Source: an uncultured Oscillospiraceae bacterium
GTDB lineage: Bacteria; Bacillota; Clostridia; Oscillospirales; Oscillospiraceae
DNA: 64,000 nt
Assembly: GCA_900768135.1 (NCBI GenBank)
Contig: CAAGBT010000023.1
Coordinates: forward strand, 49,693-113,692
Direction: 5' to 3'
Shown here in pieces: positions 23,525-32,092 of the stretch. Both the position numbers and the translations under genes were made by a program. The number at the start of each line of letters is the position of its first letter. Position 1 is the first letter of the stretch. The notes beneath the pieces were generated by a model that was given only the letters and a program-made list of their open reading frames with translations, was not told where the DNA came from and did no database searches.

Positions 23525-24583
23525 ATGATATATAAAGCTCTGGACACGGCACATGGCGCCGGCGGGCCGGCAATCGTTGCCATAGGCGGCGGAACAGGCC
23601 TCTCCACTATGCTGCGCGGACTGAAAAAATATACAGACCGGCTTACGGCGGTCGTGACGGTAGCAGACGATGGCGGAGGGAGCGGCGTGCTGCGCCGCGA
23701 TATGGGCATTCTGCCGCCGGGCGATGTGCGCCAGTGTATGCAGGCGCTTGCGAATACCGAGCCGGTGATGGAAAAGCTGCTGGACTACCGCTTTCCCGAG
23801 GGGCTGCTGCGCGGGCAGTCGTTCGGCAATCTTCTGCTTGCCGCGCTCAACGGCATGGCGGGCAGCTTCGAGGAGGCGGTCGCCATGATGGGGCAGGTGC
23901 TGGCGATCTCCGGGCGCGTGCTGCCGGTGACGAATGCGGACGTGCAGCTGGAGGCTATCTTTGAAAACGGCGCGCGCGTGGTGGGCGAATCGAGCATCTT
24001 CAGCGCAAAAAAACAGCAGGACTGCCGCATCCACCATGTCCGGCTGCTGCCGGAGCATCCCAAGGCGCTGCCGGACGCGCTGCGTGCGATCGGAGAGGCG
24101 GACCTCATCCTGCTTGGCCCCGGCAGCCTTTATACCAGCGTGATCCCCAATCTTCTGGTGGACGGCGTGGCGGACGCGATCTGCGCTTCCCGCGCGCAGA
24201 CCTTTTATATCTGCAATATCATGACGCAGGACGGCGAAACCGAAGGCTATACCGCGGCCGACCATCTGGAGGCGCTGCTGCGCCACGGCTGCAGCGGCCT
24301 GATCGACCTCTGCCTTGCCAACAGCGCCCCGCTCCCGCAGGAGATCGCCGCGCGCTACAGCGCCGAGGATGCAGAGCTTCTGCACATCGACCGGGAACGC
24401 ATTGCCGCCCTTGGCATTGCGCTTGCGGAATATCCGCTGCTTTCCGGCGCGGGCGGCTACGCCCGCCACGACCCGGCGCTGCTGGCGCGCGCCGTTATGG
24501 AGCTTTACCGTGAACGCACGGTGCGTATTTACCGTGGCACACAGCAATACATTACGGAAGAACAGGAGGAAAAGCAATGCTGA
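23525..24583 (+). CDS. YvcK/CofD-family protein (gluconeogenesis factor-like)
   Basis: A 352-residue protein of the YvcK/CofD family. Conserved blocks are AIGGGTGLSTMLRGLK near the N-terminus, VADDGGGSG, PPGDVRQC, FGNLLLAAL and GPGSLYTSVIPNLLV. In B. subtilis YvcK binds UDP-GlcNAc and is needed for growth on gluconeogenic carbon and for cell shape. Here it is separated from the usual rapZ/whiA neighbours and overlaps the D-serine ammonia-lyase gene by 7 bases. The start is the ATG after GAGGGGAAACC. All family motifs are intact. Confidence 0.9.
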   Translation: MIYKALDTAHGAGGPAIVAIGGGTGLSTMLRGLKKYTDRLTAVVTVADDGGGSGVLRRDMGILPPGDVRQCMQALANTEPVMEKLLDYRFPEGLLRGQSFGNLLLAALNGMAGSFEEAVAMMGQVLAISGRVLPVTNADVQLEAIFENGARVVGESSIFSAKKQQDCRIHHVRLLPEHPKALPDALRAIGEADLILLGPGSLYTSVIPNLLVDGVADAICASRAQTFYICNIMTQDGETEGYTAADHLEALLRHGCSGLIDLCLANSAPLPQEIAARYSAEDAELLHIDRERIAALGIALAEYPLLSGAGGYARHDPALLARAVMELYRERTVRIYRGTQQYITEEQEEKQC

Positions 24584-25866
24584 ACAACAAGGAATTTGTA
24601 AGGGAGATGCAGCTGCGGCGCGAGAGCGCGTGGATCAATCCGGACAGGCTGGACGCCGCGCAGGCGCTTACCGCGCTTCCGTTTACGCGCGCGGATGTGG
24701 ATGATGCGGAAGCCCGTCTTGAGCGCTTTGCCCCCTTCATCAAAAAGGCGTTTCCGGAAACGGCGGAGGAGCGCGGCATCATCGAGTCTCCGCTCACGGA
24801 GATCCCGGCCATGCGCGCATGGCTGAACGAAAAAGAGAATGCAGGGATCGAGGGCCGCCTTTTCCTTAAGCGCGACTGCGACCTTGCCGTAGCCGGCAGC
24901 GTGAAGGCGCGCGGCGGATGCTATGAGGTTCTCAAGCACACGGAGGATCTGGCGCTGGCGCAGCACCTGGTGGAGCTGCGCGATGATTACAGCGTTTTTG
25001 CCGCGCACACCTTCCGCGACTTCTTCTCCCGCTACCAGCTCCACGTCGGGTCCACCGGCAATCTGGGGCTGAGCATCGGCATCATGGGCGCGGCGCTCGG
25101 CTATCGTGTCACGGTACACATGAGCGCGGAGGCGAAGCAGTGGAAGAAGGACCTGCTGCGGGAAAAAGGCGTGACGGTGCGCGAATACGCCGCCGATTAT
25201 TCCCGCGCGGTGGAGGAAGGTCGCGCGCTTGCCGCGCGCGACCCGATGAGCTACTTTGTGGATGATGAGAAGTCGCGCGATCTGTTTTTCGGTTACGCCG
25301 TGGCGGCGCGGCGGCTTAAGGAACAGCTGCGCCGGCAGGAAATTACCGTGAACGAAGAGCATCCGCTCATCGTTTACATCCCGTGCGGGGTCGGCGGTGC
25401 GCCGGGCGGAATCTGCTTTGGCCTCAAGCAGGAATTTGGCAGCAATGTGCGCGTGTTCTTCGTTGAGCCGCTGGACGCGCCCTGTATGCTGCTGGGGCTT
25501 TCGAGCGGCCTGCAGGATCAGATCTGCGTGCAGGATATCGGCCTGAGCGGCCGGACTGCGGCGGATGGGCTTGCTGTCAGCCGTCCGTCCGGATTTGTAG
25601 GGGCGGCGGTGCGCCAGCTGGTCGAGGGCGGCTTTACCGTTGCCGACGAGCATCTCTTCTCTTATCTGCGCGCCCTGCACGAGACGGAAGACCTGTTTGC
25701 CGAGCCTTCCGCCTGCGCCGGATTCATCGGTGCGGCCAGGGTCTCCGGCATGGCCGATTACCTTGCGCAGAGCGGGCTTGCGCAAACGCTTGCCGGCGCT
25801 GTACACATTGTCTGGGCGACGGGCGGCGCGCTCGTGCCGCAGGCGGAGCGCGAAAAATACCTTTGA
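24577..25866 (+). CDS. dsdA: D-serine ammonia-lyase
   Basis: A 429-residue PLP-dependent enzyme that deaminates D-serine to pyruvate and ammonia. The PLP lysine is Lys110 in GSVKARGG, followed by the substrate-loop sequence HVGSTGNLGLS and the glycine loop GVGGAPGG that holds the phosphate. Length and motif order match DsdA (about 440 residues). No dsdC regulator or dsdX transporter is adjacent. It overlaps the YvcK-like gene (ATGCTGA), so it is translationally coupled to it, and is followed by a strong terminator. Confidence 0.95.
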   Translation: MLNNKEFVREMQLRRESAWINPDRLDAAQALTALPFTRADVDDAEARLERFAPFIKKAFPETAEERGIIESPLTEIPAMRAWLNEKENAGIEGRLFLKRDCDLAVAGSVKARGGCYEVLKHTEDLALAQHLVELRDDYSVFAAHTFRDFFSRYQLHVGSTGNLGLSIGIMGAALGYRVTVHMSAEAKQWKKDLLREKGVTVREYAADYSRAVEEGRALAARDPMSYFVDDEKSRDLFFGYAVAARRLKEQLRRQEITVNEEHPLIVYIPCGVGGAPGGICFGLKQEFGSNVRVFFVEPLDAPCMLLGLSSGLQDQICVQDIGLSGRTAADGLAVSRPSGFVGAAVRQLVEGGFTVADEHLFSYLRALHETEDLFAEPSACAGFIGAARVSGMADYLAQSGLAQTLAGAVHIVWATGGALVPQAEREKYL

Positions 25867-25887
25867 GCGCGGCTGCGGATATCAATG

Positions 25888-25926
25888 AAAAGGGGCTTCA
25901 CGCGAATTGCGTGAAGCCCTTTTTTC
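25888..25926. terminator. Bidirectional terminator
   Basis: GGGCTTCACGC pairs with GCGTGAAGCCC across an AATT loop, with a T-run on each strand. It lies between dsdA and the convergent DtxR-type gene. Confidence 0.92.
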
Positions 25927-25932
25927 GGTCGG

Positions 25933-26301
25933 TCACCGCCTGTTCTTTGCGTGTTCGCAGATCGCTTCGTAGGTCTGCTGGCTGATGTCGTGTTCGATCT
26001 TGCAGGCGTCAGCCTCTGCTGTTTCCTGGTCTACGCCGAGAGCAACGAGGAACTGCGTGAGCGTGTGGTGGCGGTCGAGCATCTTGGCGGCGATCGCCAT
26101 GCCGCGATCCGTCAGAGTGATCAGCCCGTCCCGATCCATCTCGATATAGCCGTTTTCACGGAGACGCTTGGTCGCATAGGTGACGCTGGGTTTTGTTACG
26201 CCCAAATGCTCCGCTACATCAACGGAACGGATATACCCGCGCTGCTCCTTCATCATCAGCATGGATTCCAGATAGTCCTCGGATGCCTTTTGAATTTTCA
26301 T
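25933..26301 (-). CDS. DtxR/MntR-family metal-dependent regulator
   Basis: A 122-residue regulator. Residues about 1-65 are the winged HTH (AEHLGVTKPSVTYATKRL), and the rest is the metal-binding/dimerisation domain (HHTLTQFLVALGV, then CKIEHDIS with the Cys/Glu/His ligands typical of MntR/DtxR). It lacks an SH3 domain, like MntR. It is divergent from feoA-feoA-feoB and the intergenic region holds several inverted repeats, so it most likely represses the iron uptake operon when Fe2+ (or Mn2+) is bound. The start could be the ATG at 26301 or a TTG at 26316; neither has a clear site. Confidence 0.9.
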   Translation of the reverse strand: MKIQKASEDYLESMLMMKEQRGYIRSVDVAEHLGVTKPSVTYATKRLRENGYIEMDRDGLITLTDRGMAIAAKMLDRHHTLTQFLVALGVDQETAEADACKIEHDISQQTYEAICEHAKNRR

Positions 26302-26394
26302 GGACGTTTTTACCAACTTCCCGTTAGAATACCTACATAGGTTAACACACTCTAACTAAAAATGCAAGGGTGAAAAAATATTTCGCAAAACCAC

Positions 26395-26423
26395 TTGACA
26401 AAATATGTTAGATGGATTAAACT
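26395..26423 (+). promoter_or_regulatory. Promoter of the feo operon
   Basis: Perfect TTGACA (26395-26400), 17-base spacer, -10 TAAACT (26418-26423). The spacer and -10 are inside a long inverted repeat. Confidence 0.8.
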
Positions 26424-26450
26424 TTCGAGCGAAAGTTAAATGAGACTAAC
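26407..26450. promoter_or_regulatory. Candidate DtxR-type operator over the feo promoter
   Basis: GTTAG (26407-26411) and CTAAC (26446-26450) frame an inner inverted repeat, TTAAACTTTC and GAAAGTTAA, covering the -10 element. TTAG/CTAA half-sites are typical of DtxR/IdeR-like operators. Another GTTAGA...TCTAAC pair flanks ACCTACATAGGT at 26325-26356, near the regulator's own start. Confidence 0.65.
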
Positions 26451-26537
26451 CGAAGAGAAGAGAACGATCAGTACGCGAGCCGCTTTTTTTTTGCCGGTAA
26501 GTTCGCTCGAACTAACCAAGAGCGGGAGGGATGAACA

Positions 26538-26750
26538 ATGATGCCGCTGACACTGGCAAATGTCGGAGAGGAAAACCTGATCCTGCGGGTCGGGGGCAGC
26601 CCCGAGGTACGCAAGCATCTGGAGGATCTGGGCTTTGTCGCCGGCGGAACAGTGAGCGTTGTTTCCTCGCTTGGCGGCAATGTGATCGTCAAGGTCAAGG
26701 AAGCCCGCGTGGCCATCAGCGAAGAGATGGCACGGAAAATTATGATCTGA
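26538..26750 (+). CDS. FeoA-family protein (first copy)
   Basis: A 70-residue SH3-like protein beginning MMPLTLANVGEENLILRVGG, with the FeoA hydrophobic core GFVAGGTVSVVSSLGGNVIV. FeoA proteins bind FeoB in the cytoplasm and support Fe2+ uptake. It is the first gene of the feo operon, 26 bp before a second FeoA copy; duplicated feoA genes are common in Clostridia. The ribosome binding site is GGGAGGG. Confidence 0.9.
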   Translation: MMPLTLANVGEENLILRVGGSPEVRKHLEDLGFVAGGTVSVVSSLGGNVIVKVKEARVAISEEMARKIMI

Positions 26751-26776
26751 TAATTTATAACAGAAGGAGAGAGACT

Positions 26777-26998
26777 ATGAAAACACTGCGTGAAGCCAAG
26801 ATCGGCGAGACCGTTAAGGTCGTTAAGCTCCATGGCGAGGGTCCAGTCAAGCGCCGTATCATGGACATGGGGATCACCAAAGGCAGCGAGGTTTACGTCC
26901 GTAAGGTAGCCCCTCTGGGCGATCCGATGGAGGTCACCGTGCGCGGCTATGAGCTGTCGCTGCGCAAGGCGGACACCGAAATGATCGAAGTGGAATAA
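26777..26998 (+). CDS. feoA: FeoA-family protein (second copy)
   Basis: A 73-residue FeoA with the pattern KIGETVKVVKLHGEGPVKRR, IMDMGITKGSEV and a closing RKADTEMIEVE. It is closer to typical FeoA than the first copy (conserved RRIMDMG). Start after AGAAGGAGAGA. It lies 47 bp upstream of feoB. The two copies differ enough that they may have separate contacts with FeoB. Confidence 0.93.
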   Translation: MKTLREAKIGETVKVVKLHGEGPVKRRIMDMGITKGSEVYVRKVAPLGDPMEVTVRGYELSLRKADTEMIEVE

Positions 26999-27045
26999 TT
27001 TATTTGTACATAGGTTAGGGTTACTTAACCAGAAGGAGCAGTAAC

Positions 27046-29523
27046 ATGGAAAAGCAGATCAAAATTGCCCTTGCGGGCAACCCCAACTGCGGTAAAACGA
27101 CGCTGTTCAACGCGCTGACCGGCTCCAACCAGTTCGTCGGCAACTGGCCGGGCGTTACCGTGGAGAAGAAGGAAGGCAGGCTCAAGAAGCACGATGATGT
27201 GATCATCATGGACCTTCCCGGCATTTACTCTCTTTCCCCCTATACGCTGGAGGAAGTCGTTGCCCGTAACTACCTGATCACGGAGCGCCCCGATGCGATC
27301 CTGAATATCATCGACGGCACGAACCTCGAGCGCAACCTGTATCTCACCACGCAGCTCACCGAGCTGGGCATTCCCGTGGTCATCGCCATCAACATGATGG
27401 ACGTTGTCCGCAAGAATGGCGATGAGATCAACGTCAAGGAGCTTTCCCGCGAGCTTGGCTGCGAGATCGTTGAGATCTCCGCCCTCAAGGGCGACGGCGT
27501 GATGGAGGCTGCCGAGGCGGCTGTCCGCGCGGCAGGCGGCGCTAAGACCGTGCCGATGCACACGTTCTCCGGCCCGGTGGAACACGCCATCGCGCATATC
27601 GAAGAGGCGGCCGTTCACGGCCTGCCCGAGGAGCAGCAGCGCTGGTACGCCATCAAGATCTTTGAGCGCGACGACAAGGTGCTTGCGCAGCTCAAGGTTC
27701 CCACCGAGACAATGGATCACATTGAAGAGGACATCAAGGCGGCGGAGACCGAACTGGACGACGATGCCGAGAGCATCATCACCAACGAGCGCTACGTTTA
27801 CATTGCGCAGCTGATGAAGGGTTGCTACAAGAAGAAAAACAAGGGCGGCCTTTCCGCCTCCGATAAGATCGATAAGATCGTCACCAACCGCTGGCTGGGC
27901 CTGCCCATCTTCGCAATCGTCATATATCTGGTTTACTGGGTCGCCATGGTCGGCGTAGGCGCGCCCGCGACCGACTGGGCGAACGACGGCCTGTTCGGCG
28001 ACGGCTGGCACCTGTTCGGCATCGGCGCCGCCGAGTACACCGAGGCGGCCGACAACTACACCGCCGCCGGTGAAGCGGTGAGCGGCTTCTATGAGCTGGA
28101 CACCGAAGCCGATGGCTTCGACGCTGACGCCGCTCTCGCGGACATGAAGGCCGTTCAGCCTGCCGAGGATTCTGTAGTAATCGGCGTTGAGGACGAGGAG
28201 ACGCTCGCCATCAACGATATGACCGTCTACTATTCCGCTATTCCCGAGGATGCTGATGAGGACTCCACCGTCCCCATGACCTATGTGGACGCCGTCAGCT
28301 ACTTTGAAGAGAACGGCTTTGACGAGCCTGACCCGGCCGGCTACGGCGTGTGGGTCCCCGGCGTGCCTGTTCTGATCGGCAATGCGCTGGAATCCGCAGG
28401 CACTGCCGAGTGGCTGCACAACCTGATCATCGACGGTATTGTCGCCGGCGTTGGCGCAGTGCTTGGCTTCGTGCCGCAGATGCTCGTGCTGTTCCTGATG
28501 CTCGCTTTCCTTGAGGCCTGCGGCTACATGGCCCGTATCGCCTTCGTACTCGACCGCGTCTTTCGCAAGTTCGGCCTGTCCGGCAAGTCCTTCATCCCGA
28601 TGCTCATCGGCACCGGCTGCGGCATTCCGGGCATCATGGCCTCCCGTACCATTGAAAACGAGCGCGACCGCCGCATGACGATCATGACCACGACCTTCAT
28701 CCCCTGCGGCGCGAAGGTACCCTTCATCTCCATGGTGGCCGGCGCGATCTTCGGCGGCGCCGCATGGGTCGCTACCTCCGCTTACTTCGTCGGTATGGCC
28801 GCCATCATCATCTCCGGCATTATGCTGAAAAAGACGAAGATGTTCTCCGGCGACCCGGCTCCCTTCGTTATGGAGCTGCCCGCTTACCACTGGCCGACCG
28901 TCGGCAATGTCCTCCGCTCCATGTGGGAGCGCGGCTGGTCGTTCATCAAGAAGGCCGGCACCATCATCCTGCTCTCCACCATCTTTGTCTGGTTCACCAC
29001 CTACTTTGGCTGGGTGGACGGCACGTTCCAGATGCTCTCCGAAGAGCAGATCGACGCCTCCATCCTCGCCAGGATCGGCAGAGGCATCGCATGGATCTTT
29101 GCGCCTCTCGGCTGGGGCAACTGGCAGGCGGCTGTCGCCTCTATCACCGGCCTTGTCGCCAAGGAGAACATCGTCGGCACCATGGGCATTTTGTATCCCG
29201 ATGGTTGGAGCGAGATCGGCGCGGCCTTCACGCAGATCAGCGGCTATTCCTTCCTCGTGTTCAACCTGCTGTGCGCTCCCTGCTTCGCGGCCATCGGCGC
29301 GATCAAGCGCGAGATGAACAACGCCAGGTGGACGTGGTTCGCCATCGGCTATCAGTGTGGCTTCGCCTATGCGATCGCCCTGATGATCAACCAGTTCGGC
29401 AAGGCCTTTACGGGCGAGATGAATATCATTGGTCTCATCGCCGCCATCGCAGTTCTGGCAGCTATCGTCTATATGCTCTTCAAGCCCTATCAGGAAGCCA
29501 CGAAGCTGAGCGCCAGGGTTTGA
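27046..29523 (+). CDS. feoB: Ferrous iron transport protein B
   Basis: An 825-residue Fe2+ transporter. The N-terminal GTPase has G1 GNPNCGKTT (11-19), G3 DLPG and G4 NMMD; a helical GDI-like region follows, then a polytopic core with the conserved GTGCGIPGIMASRTIE and FIPCGAKVPF cysteine motifs of the two Gate regions. An acidic segment of about 150 residues (about 305-455) lies between the first and second membrane helices and should face outward. It is longer than the same loop in E. coli FeoB, though similar in some Firmicutes. The gene lies in a DtxR-controlled operon. Confidence 0.96.
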   Translation: MEKQIKIALAGNPNCGKTTLFNALTGSNQFVGNWPGVTVEKKEGRLKKHDDVIIMDLPGIYSLSPYTLEEVVARNYLITERPDAILNIIDGTNLERNLYLTTQLTELGIPVVIAINMMDVVRKNGDEINVKELSRELGCEIVEISALKGDGVMEAAEAAVRAAGGAKTVPMHTFSGPVEHAIAHIEEAAVHGLPEEQQRWYAIKIFERDDKVLAQLKVPTETMDHIEEDIKAAETELDDDAESIITNERYVYIAQLMKGCYKKKNKGGLSASDKIDKIVTNRWLGLPIFAIVIYLVYWVAMVGVGAPATDWANDGLFGDGWHLFGIGAAEYTEAADNYTAAGEAVSGFYELDTEADGFDADAALADMKAVQPAEDSVVIGVEDEETLAINDMTVYYSAIPEDADEDSTVPMTYVDAVSYFEENGFDEPDPAGYGVWVPGVPVLIGNALESAGTAEWLHNLIIDGIVAGVGAVLGFVPQMLVLFLMLAFLEACGYMARIAFVLDRVFRKFGLSGKSFIPMLIGTGCGIPGIMASRTIENERDRRMTIMTTTFIPCGAKVPFISMVAGAIFGGAAWVATSAYFVGMAAIIISGIMLKKTKMFSGDPAPFVMELPAYHWPTVGNVLRSMWERGWSFIKKAGTIILLSTIFVWFTTYFGWVDGTFQMLSEEQIDASILARIGRGIAWIFAPLGWGNWQAAVASITGLVAKENIVGTMGILYPDGWSEIGAAFTQISGYSFLVFNLLCAPCFAAIGAIKREMNNARWTWFAIGYQCGFAYAIALMINQFGKAFTGEMNIIGLIAAIAVLAAIVYMLFKPYQEATKLSARV

Positions 29524-29565
29524 TAACCGCTTATCATCAGTTTTTTCTCAAAGGAGTGATCTTTC

Positions 29566-29745
29566 ATGTTGAACTGGTTGACCGCAAACCTTTCGACGAT
29601 CATCGTCTCTGCCATTTTACTTGCCATAGTCATCCTTATCTCCACCTACCTCATCCGGCAGAAGAAGGCGGGAAAGAGCTCCTGCGGCGGGAACTGCGCG
29701 CACTGCGCCATGCACGGCGGGTGCCACTCCGGGCCGCAAACATAA
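29566..29745 (+). CDS. FeoB-associated Cys-rich membrane protein
   Basis: A 59-residue protein with one membrane helix (about residues 10-30, SAILLAIVILISTYLI) and a Cys-rich C-terminus with Cys40, Cys44, Cys47 and Cys53. This is the standard build of the small FeoB-associated family often found right after feoB. It lies 42 bp past feoB with an AAAGGAG site. It may replace FeoC or ferry iron at the membrane; the role is not established. Confidence 0.88.
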   Translation: MLNWLTANLSTIIVSAILLAIVILISTYLIRQKKAGKSSCGGNCAHCAMHGGCHSGPQT

Positions 29746-29749
29746 CCTG

Positions 29750-29780
29750 AGAGGCGCGGGCGACCGCGCCTCTCCTCCCT
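29750..29780 (+). other. GC-rich hairpin after the Cys-rich gene
   Basis: GAGAGGCGCGG pairs with CCGCGCCTCTC across a GCGA loop and is followed by a C/T-rich tract. The T-run is weak, so partial termination or transcript stabilisation before the HMA gene is likely. Confidence 0.5.
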
Positions 29781-29825
29781 TATGATGCAGCGCCCGCTTC
29801 CGGCGGGCGGAAAGGATGCGATTCC

Positions 29826-30083
29826 ATGTTTGAAACCACGATAAAGATCAGCGGTATGATGTGCGGCATGTGCGAAGCGCACGTCAACGACGCCGTCCGC
29901 AGGGCGGTTCCCGTAAAGAAGGTGTCCTCCTCTCATGCGAAAGGAGAGACGGTCATCCTCAGCGAACAGCAGCCTGATGAGCAGGCGCTGCGCGCCGCGA
30001 TCAGTGAAACAGGCTACGATGTGCTTTCCGTCAGCACAAAGCCTTATGAAAAGCGTGGGCTGTTTGGGCTTCTGAAGAAGTAA
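29826..30083 (+). CDS. Heavy-metal-associated (HMA) domain protein
   Basis: An 85-residue soluble metallochaperone-like protein. The metal motif is GMMCGMCE with Cys13 and Cys16, the GMxCxxC signature of copper-binding HMA domains; the rest follows the beta-alpha-beta fold to ALRAAISETGYDV. A short tail KRGLFGLLKK follows. It is the last gene of the feo region. Copper or another soft metal is the usual ligand, so its presence beside iron uptake is suggestive but unexplained. Confidence 0.9.
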   Translation: MFETTIKISGMMCGMCEAHVNDAVRRAVPVKKVSSSHAKGETVILSEQQPDEQALRAAISETGYDVLSVSTKPYEKRGLFGLLKK

Positions 30084-30097
30084 AAAGCGAACAGCCG

Positions 30098-30140
30098 GAA
30101 AGGAGGAACGCGGCCCAATGGGCTGCGTTCCTCCTCTTTT
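30098..30140. terminator. Bidirectional terminator
   Basis: A 15-bp stem, GGAGGAACGCGGCCC with its complement around an AAT loop, followed by TCTTTT. It lies between the HMA gene and the convergent LysR gene. Confidence 0.88.
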
Positions 30141-30141
30141 G

Positions 30142-31074
30142 CTATTCCGCCGCGCCGCGCTTTCTGCGGCGGGCGCAGCTTTTCAGATAATCGACAAACT
30201 TCTGCTCCATGGGGCTGAGGCGGCGGGTGCGCAGGGTAATGAGATAGATATCGCGCTTGAGTGCGCTGCGATCCATTTCAAATGCCAGCAGCGCGCCGCC
30301 GTCGATTTCTCCCCTTACGGCCAGCGCCGACAGGACCGATACGCCTACCCCGCCTGCGACCATCCGCTTGATCGCCTCGGGATCGTCTACGCGGGCGACG
30401 ATGTCCAGAGCCTCGGGCGGGAAGGAGATGCTGCGCAGATAGTTTTGCAGGCTGCGATCCGTGCCGGATCCCGCCTCGCGCGAGATCATGGGGCAGGAGA
30501 GCAGCTCACGCCCGTAAACGCCCTTTTCCAGCAAGGCGCGGTAATGCGGCGTGTTCGGCGCCGCCAGCACGAGCTTGTCCTCCGCAAGGGGAAAGTAGTC
30601 TACAAGCTCAGGCTCGCTGACCGCGCCGACAAAGCCGAGCGTGATCTCGCCCCCTTTGAGCATTTCATGCACCCGGGCGCTGTCGCCGCGGCGGAGGGTG
30701 TAGCGGAAGCCCGGCTCTTTTTTCAGGAATGCAGACAGGTAATCCGGCAGCAGGTACTGCCCCGGCATTGTGGAAGCGCCCAGCGCCACCGTGCCGGCGG
30801 CGGGGCGGCTGTCGGCAAAGAGCGCGCGCATGGCGTCGCAGCCGGACAGCACCTGCTTGGCGATGGGATAGACCCGCTCTCCCGCGTCCGTCAGGCGGAC
30901 GCTGCGGCGGCTGCCGCGCACGAGAAGCTCCTGGCCGAGCGCCTGCTCCAGCAGACTGATATGCGCGCTGATGGTGGACTGGTTGAAAAACAGCTCCTCC
31001 GCTGCGCGCGTAAAGCCTCCATACTCTACCACGGCGACAAAGACTTCGAGCTGCTTGAGACTGATGTCGTTCAT
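30142..31074 (-). CDS. LysR-family transcriptional regulator
   Basis: A 310-residue LysR-type regulator. The HTH (about residues 5-63) reads LKQLEVFVAVVEYGGFTRAA, and the effector domain begins near 90 with GTVALGASTMPGQYLLP, which is typical of CysB/CbbR-like LysR binding domains. Selective features such as the ligand are unknown. The ATG at 31074 follows AGGAGG and lies 185 bp from the divergent spoIVFA start, so the region between may contain its operator, but spoIVFA control by LysR would be unusual. It may instead act elsewhere. Confidence 0.92.
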   Translation of the reverse strand: MNDISLKQLEVFVAVVEYGGFTRAAEELFFNQSTISAHISLLEQALGQELLVRGSRRSVRLTDAGERVYPIAKQVLSGCDAMRALFADSRPAAGTVALGASTMPGQYLLPDYLSAFLKKEPGFRYTLRRGDSARVHEMLKGGEITLGFVGAVSEPELVDYFPLAEDKLVLAAPNTPHYRALLEKGVYGRELLSCPMISREAGSGTDRSLQNYLRSISFPPEALDIVARVDDPEAIKRMVAGGVGVSVLSALAVRGEIDGGALLAFEMDRSALKRDIYLITLRTRRLSPMEQKFVDYLKSCARRRKRGAAE

Positions 31075-31258
31075 ACAGACGTACCTCCTGCGCGCAAAAT
31101 AGAACGTGATCTTAAAGAAAGGATAGCACACTGCGCACGGAAAGGCAAGGGGAGCGCATAGCTCCGGCAGGGAGTCCTTTCTACCTTTTCCTGCCGGTAT
31201 TTTTCCGGCCTCGTCCACATAGACTGAAGCATACGCTTTGCAGAAGGAGGCTGACGGA

Positions 31259-32092
31259 ATGGAACGGGTGAAACGGCGGCGCGGCGGCAAACGGATCGCT
31301 TCGGGAAGGACGGCGCGTGCGCGTGCGCGAGCGCGCACGGAGACGCCGCAGCCGCGTATCGTCTGGCAGATCATCGTGAGCGGCGTGCTGTTTGTTGCGC
31401 TCATCGGGCTGAAGCTTGCCATGCCGGATCATCTGAGCGCGCTGCGCGGTACGCTGGGACAATGGCTCGTGCGCGATGCGGACTTCGTTTCCGCATTTTC
31501 CGCCGTGGGCCGCGCCGCTTCCGGAGAACAGGACTGGAACGAGTCGCTCTCGGAAGCTTATGCGGCAGTGCTTGGCGGGGAGGGCGAAGCGCGGGAGGTT
31601 TCCGGAAAAGCGCTTGGCGTGGAGATCGCCGAGCAGGACGCGCAGGATCTGACGCCCCAGCGCGAGCTGCCCGCGCTTGCCGTGGGTGAGCAGCGCGTTC
31701 TCGGTTTTTCCTACGCCTGCCCGCTTTCCGGCACGGTGACTTCTCCGTTCGGCTGGCGCGAGGACCCGAACGATGGGGAGGAACGCTTTCACTATGGAGT
31801 GGACATCGCAGGCGGAGAGGGCGCGGACGTTGCCTGCTTTGCCGACGGAGCTGTCGGCACGGTGGGGGAGAGCAATATCCTTGGGCTTTATGTTACGGTC
31901 AACCATGAGGGCGGATTTTCCACGCTTTATGCGCATTGCAGCGCCGTCAGCGTGAGCGCGGGGCAGAGCGTGAAGAAGGGGGAGACCATTGCCGCCGTCG
32001 GCGCGACCGGCAACGCCACCGGCGCGCATCTGCATTTTGAGATACACGATGGCAGCGAATACCTGAATCCCATCTATTATGTTGTCTCCTGA
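31259..32092 (+). CDS. spoIVFA: SpoIVFA-like membrane protein with M23 (LytM) domain
   Basis: A 277-residue protein with a basic cytoplasmic N-terminus (Arg-rich, residues 5-27), one membrane helix (about 34-54) and an extracytoplasmic M23 peptidase domain. The zinc ligands HYGVD (about 178-182) and HLHFE (about 257-261) are present. In B. subtilis SpoIVFA holds SpoIVFB and BofA together and its cleavage by SpoIVB releases the protease that activates sigma-K. The next gene, overlapping by 14 bases, is a SpoIVFB-like protease, which supports this call over a plain cell-wall hydrolase. The start follows AGAAGGAGG. Confidence 0.8.
   Translation: MERVKRRRGGKRIASGRTARARARARTETPQPRIVWQIIVSGVLFVALIGLKLAMPDHLSALRGTLGQWLVRDADFVSAFSAVGRAASGEQDWNESLSEAYAAVLGGEGEAREVSGKALGVEIAEQDAQDLTPQRELPALAVGEQRVLGFSYACPLSGTVTSPFGWREDPNDGEERFHYGVDIAGGEGADVACFADGAVGTVGESNILGLYVTVNHEGGFSTLYAHCSAVSVSAGQSVKKGETIAAVGATGNATGAHLHFEIHDGSEYLNPIYYVVS

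Noticed and set aside
27025..28890. A 621-residue minus-strand open frame opposite feoB
   Set aside because: feoB has all GTPase and Gate motifs; the opposite frame is an antisense shadow.
31075..31422. A 426-residue N-terminally extended LysR protein
   Set aside because: The extra ~116 residues are antisense to spoIVFA and have no family match. The normal LysR start at 31074 has an AGGAGG site.
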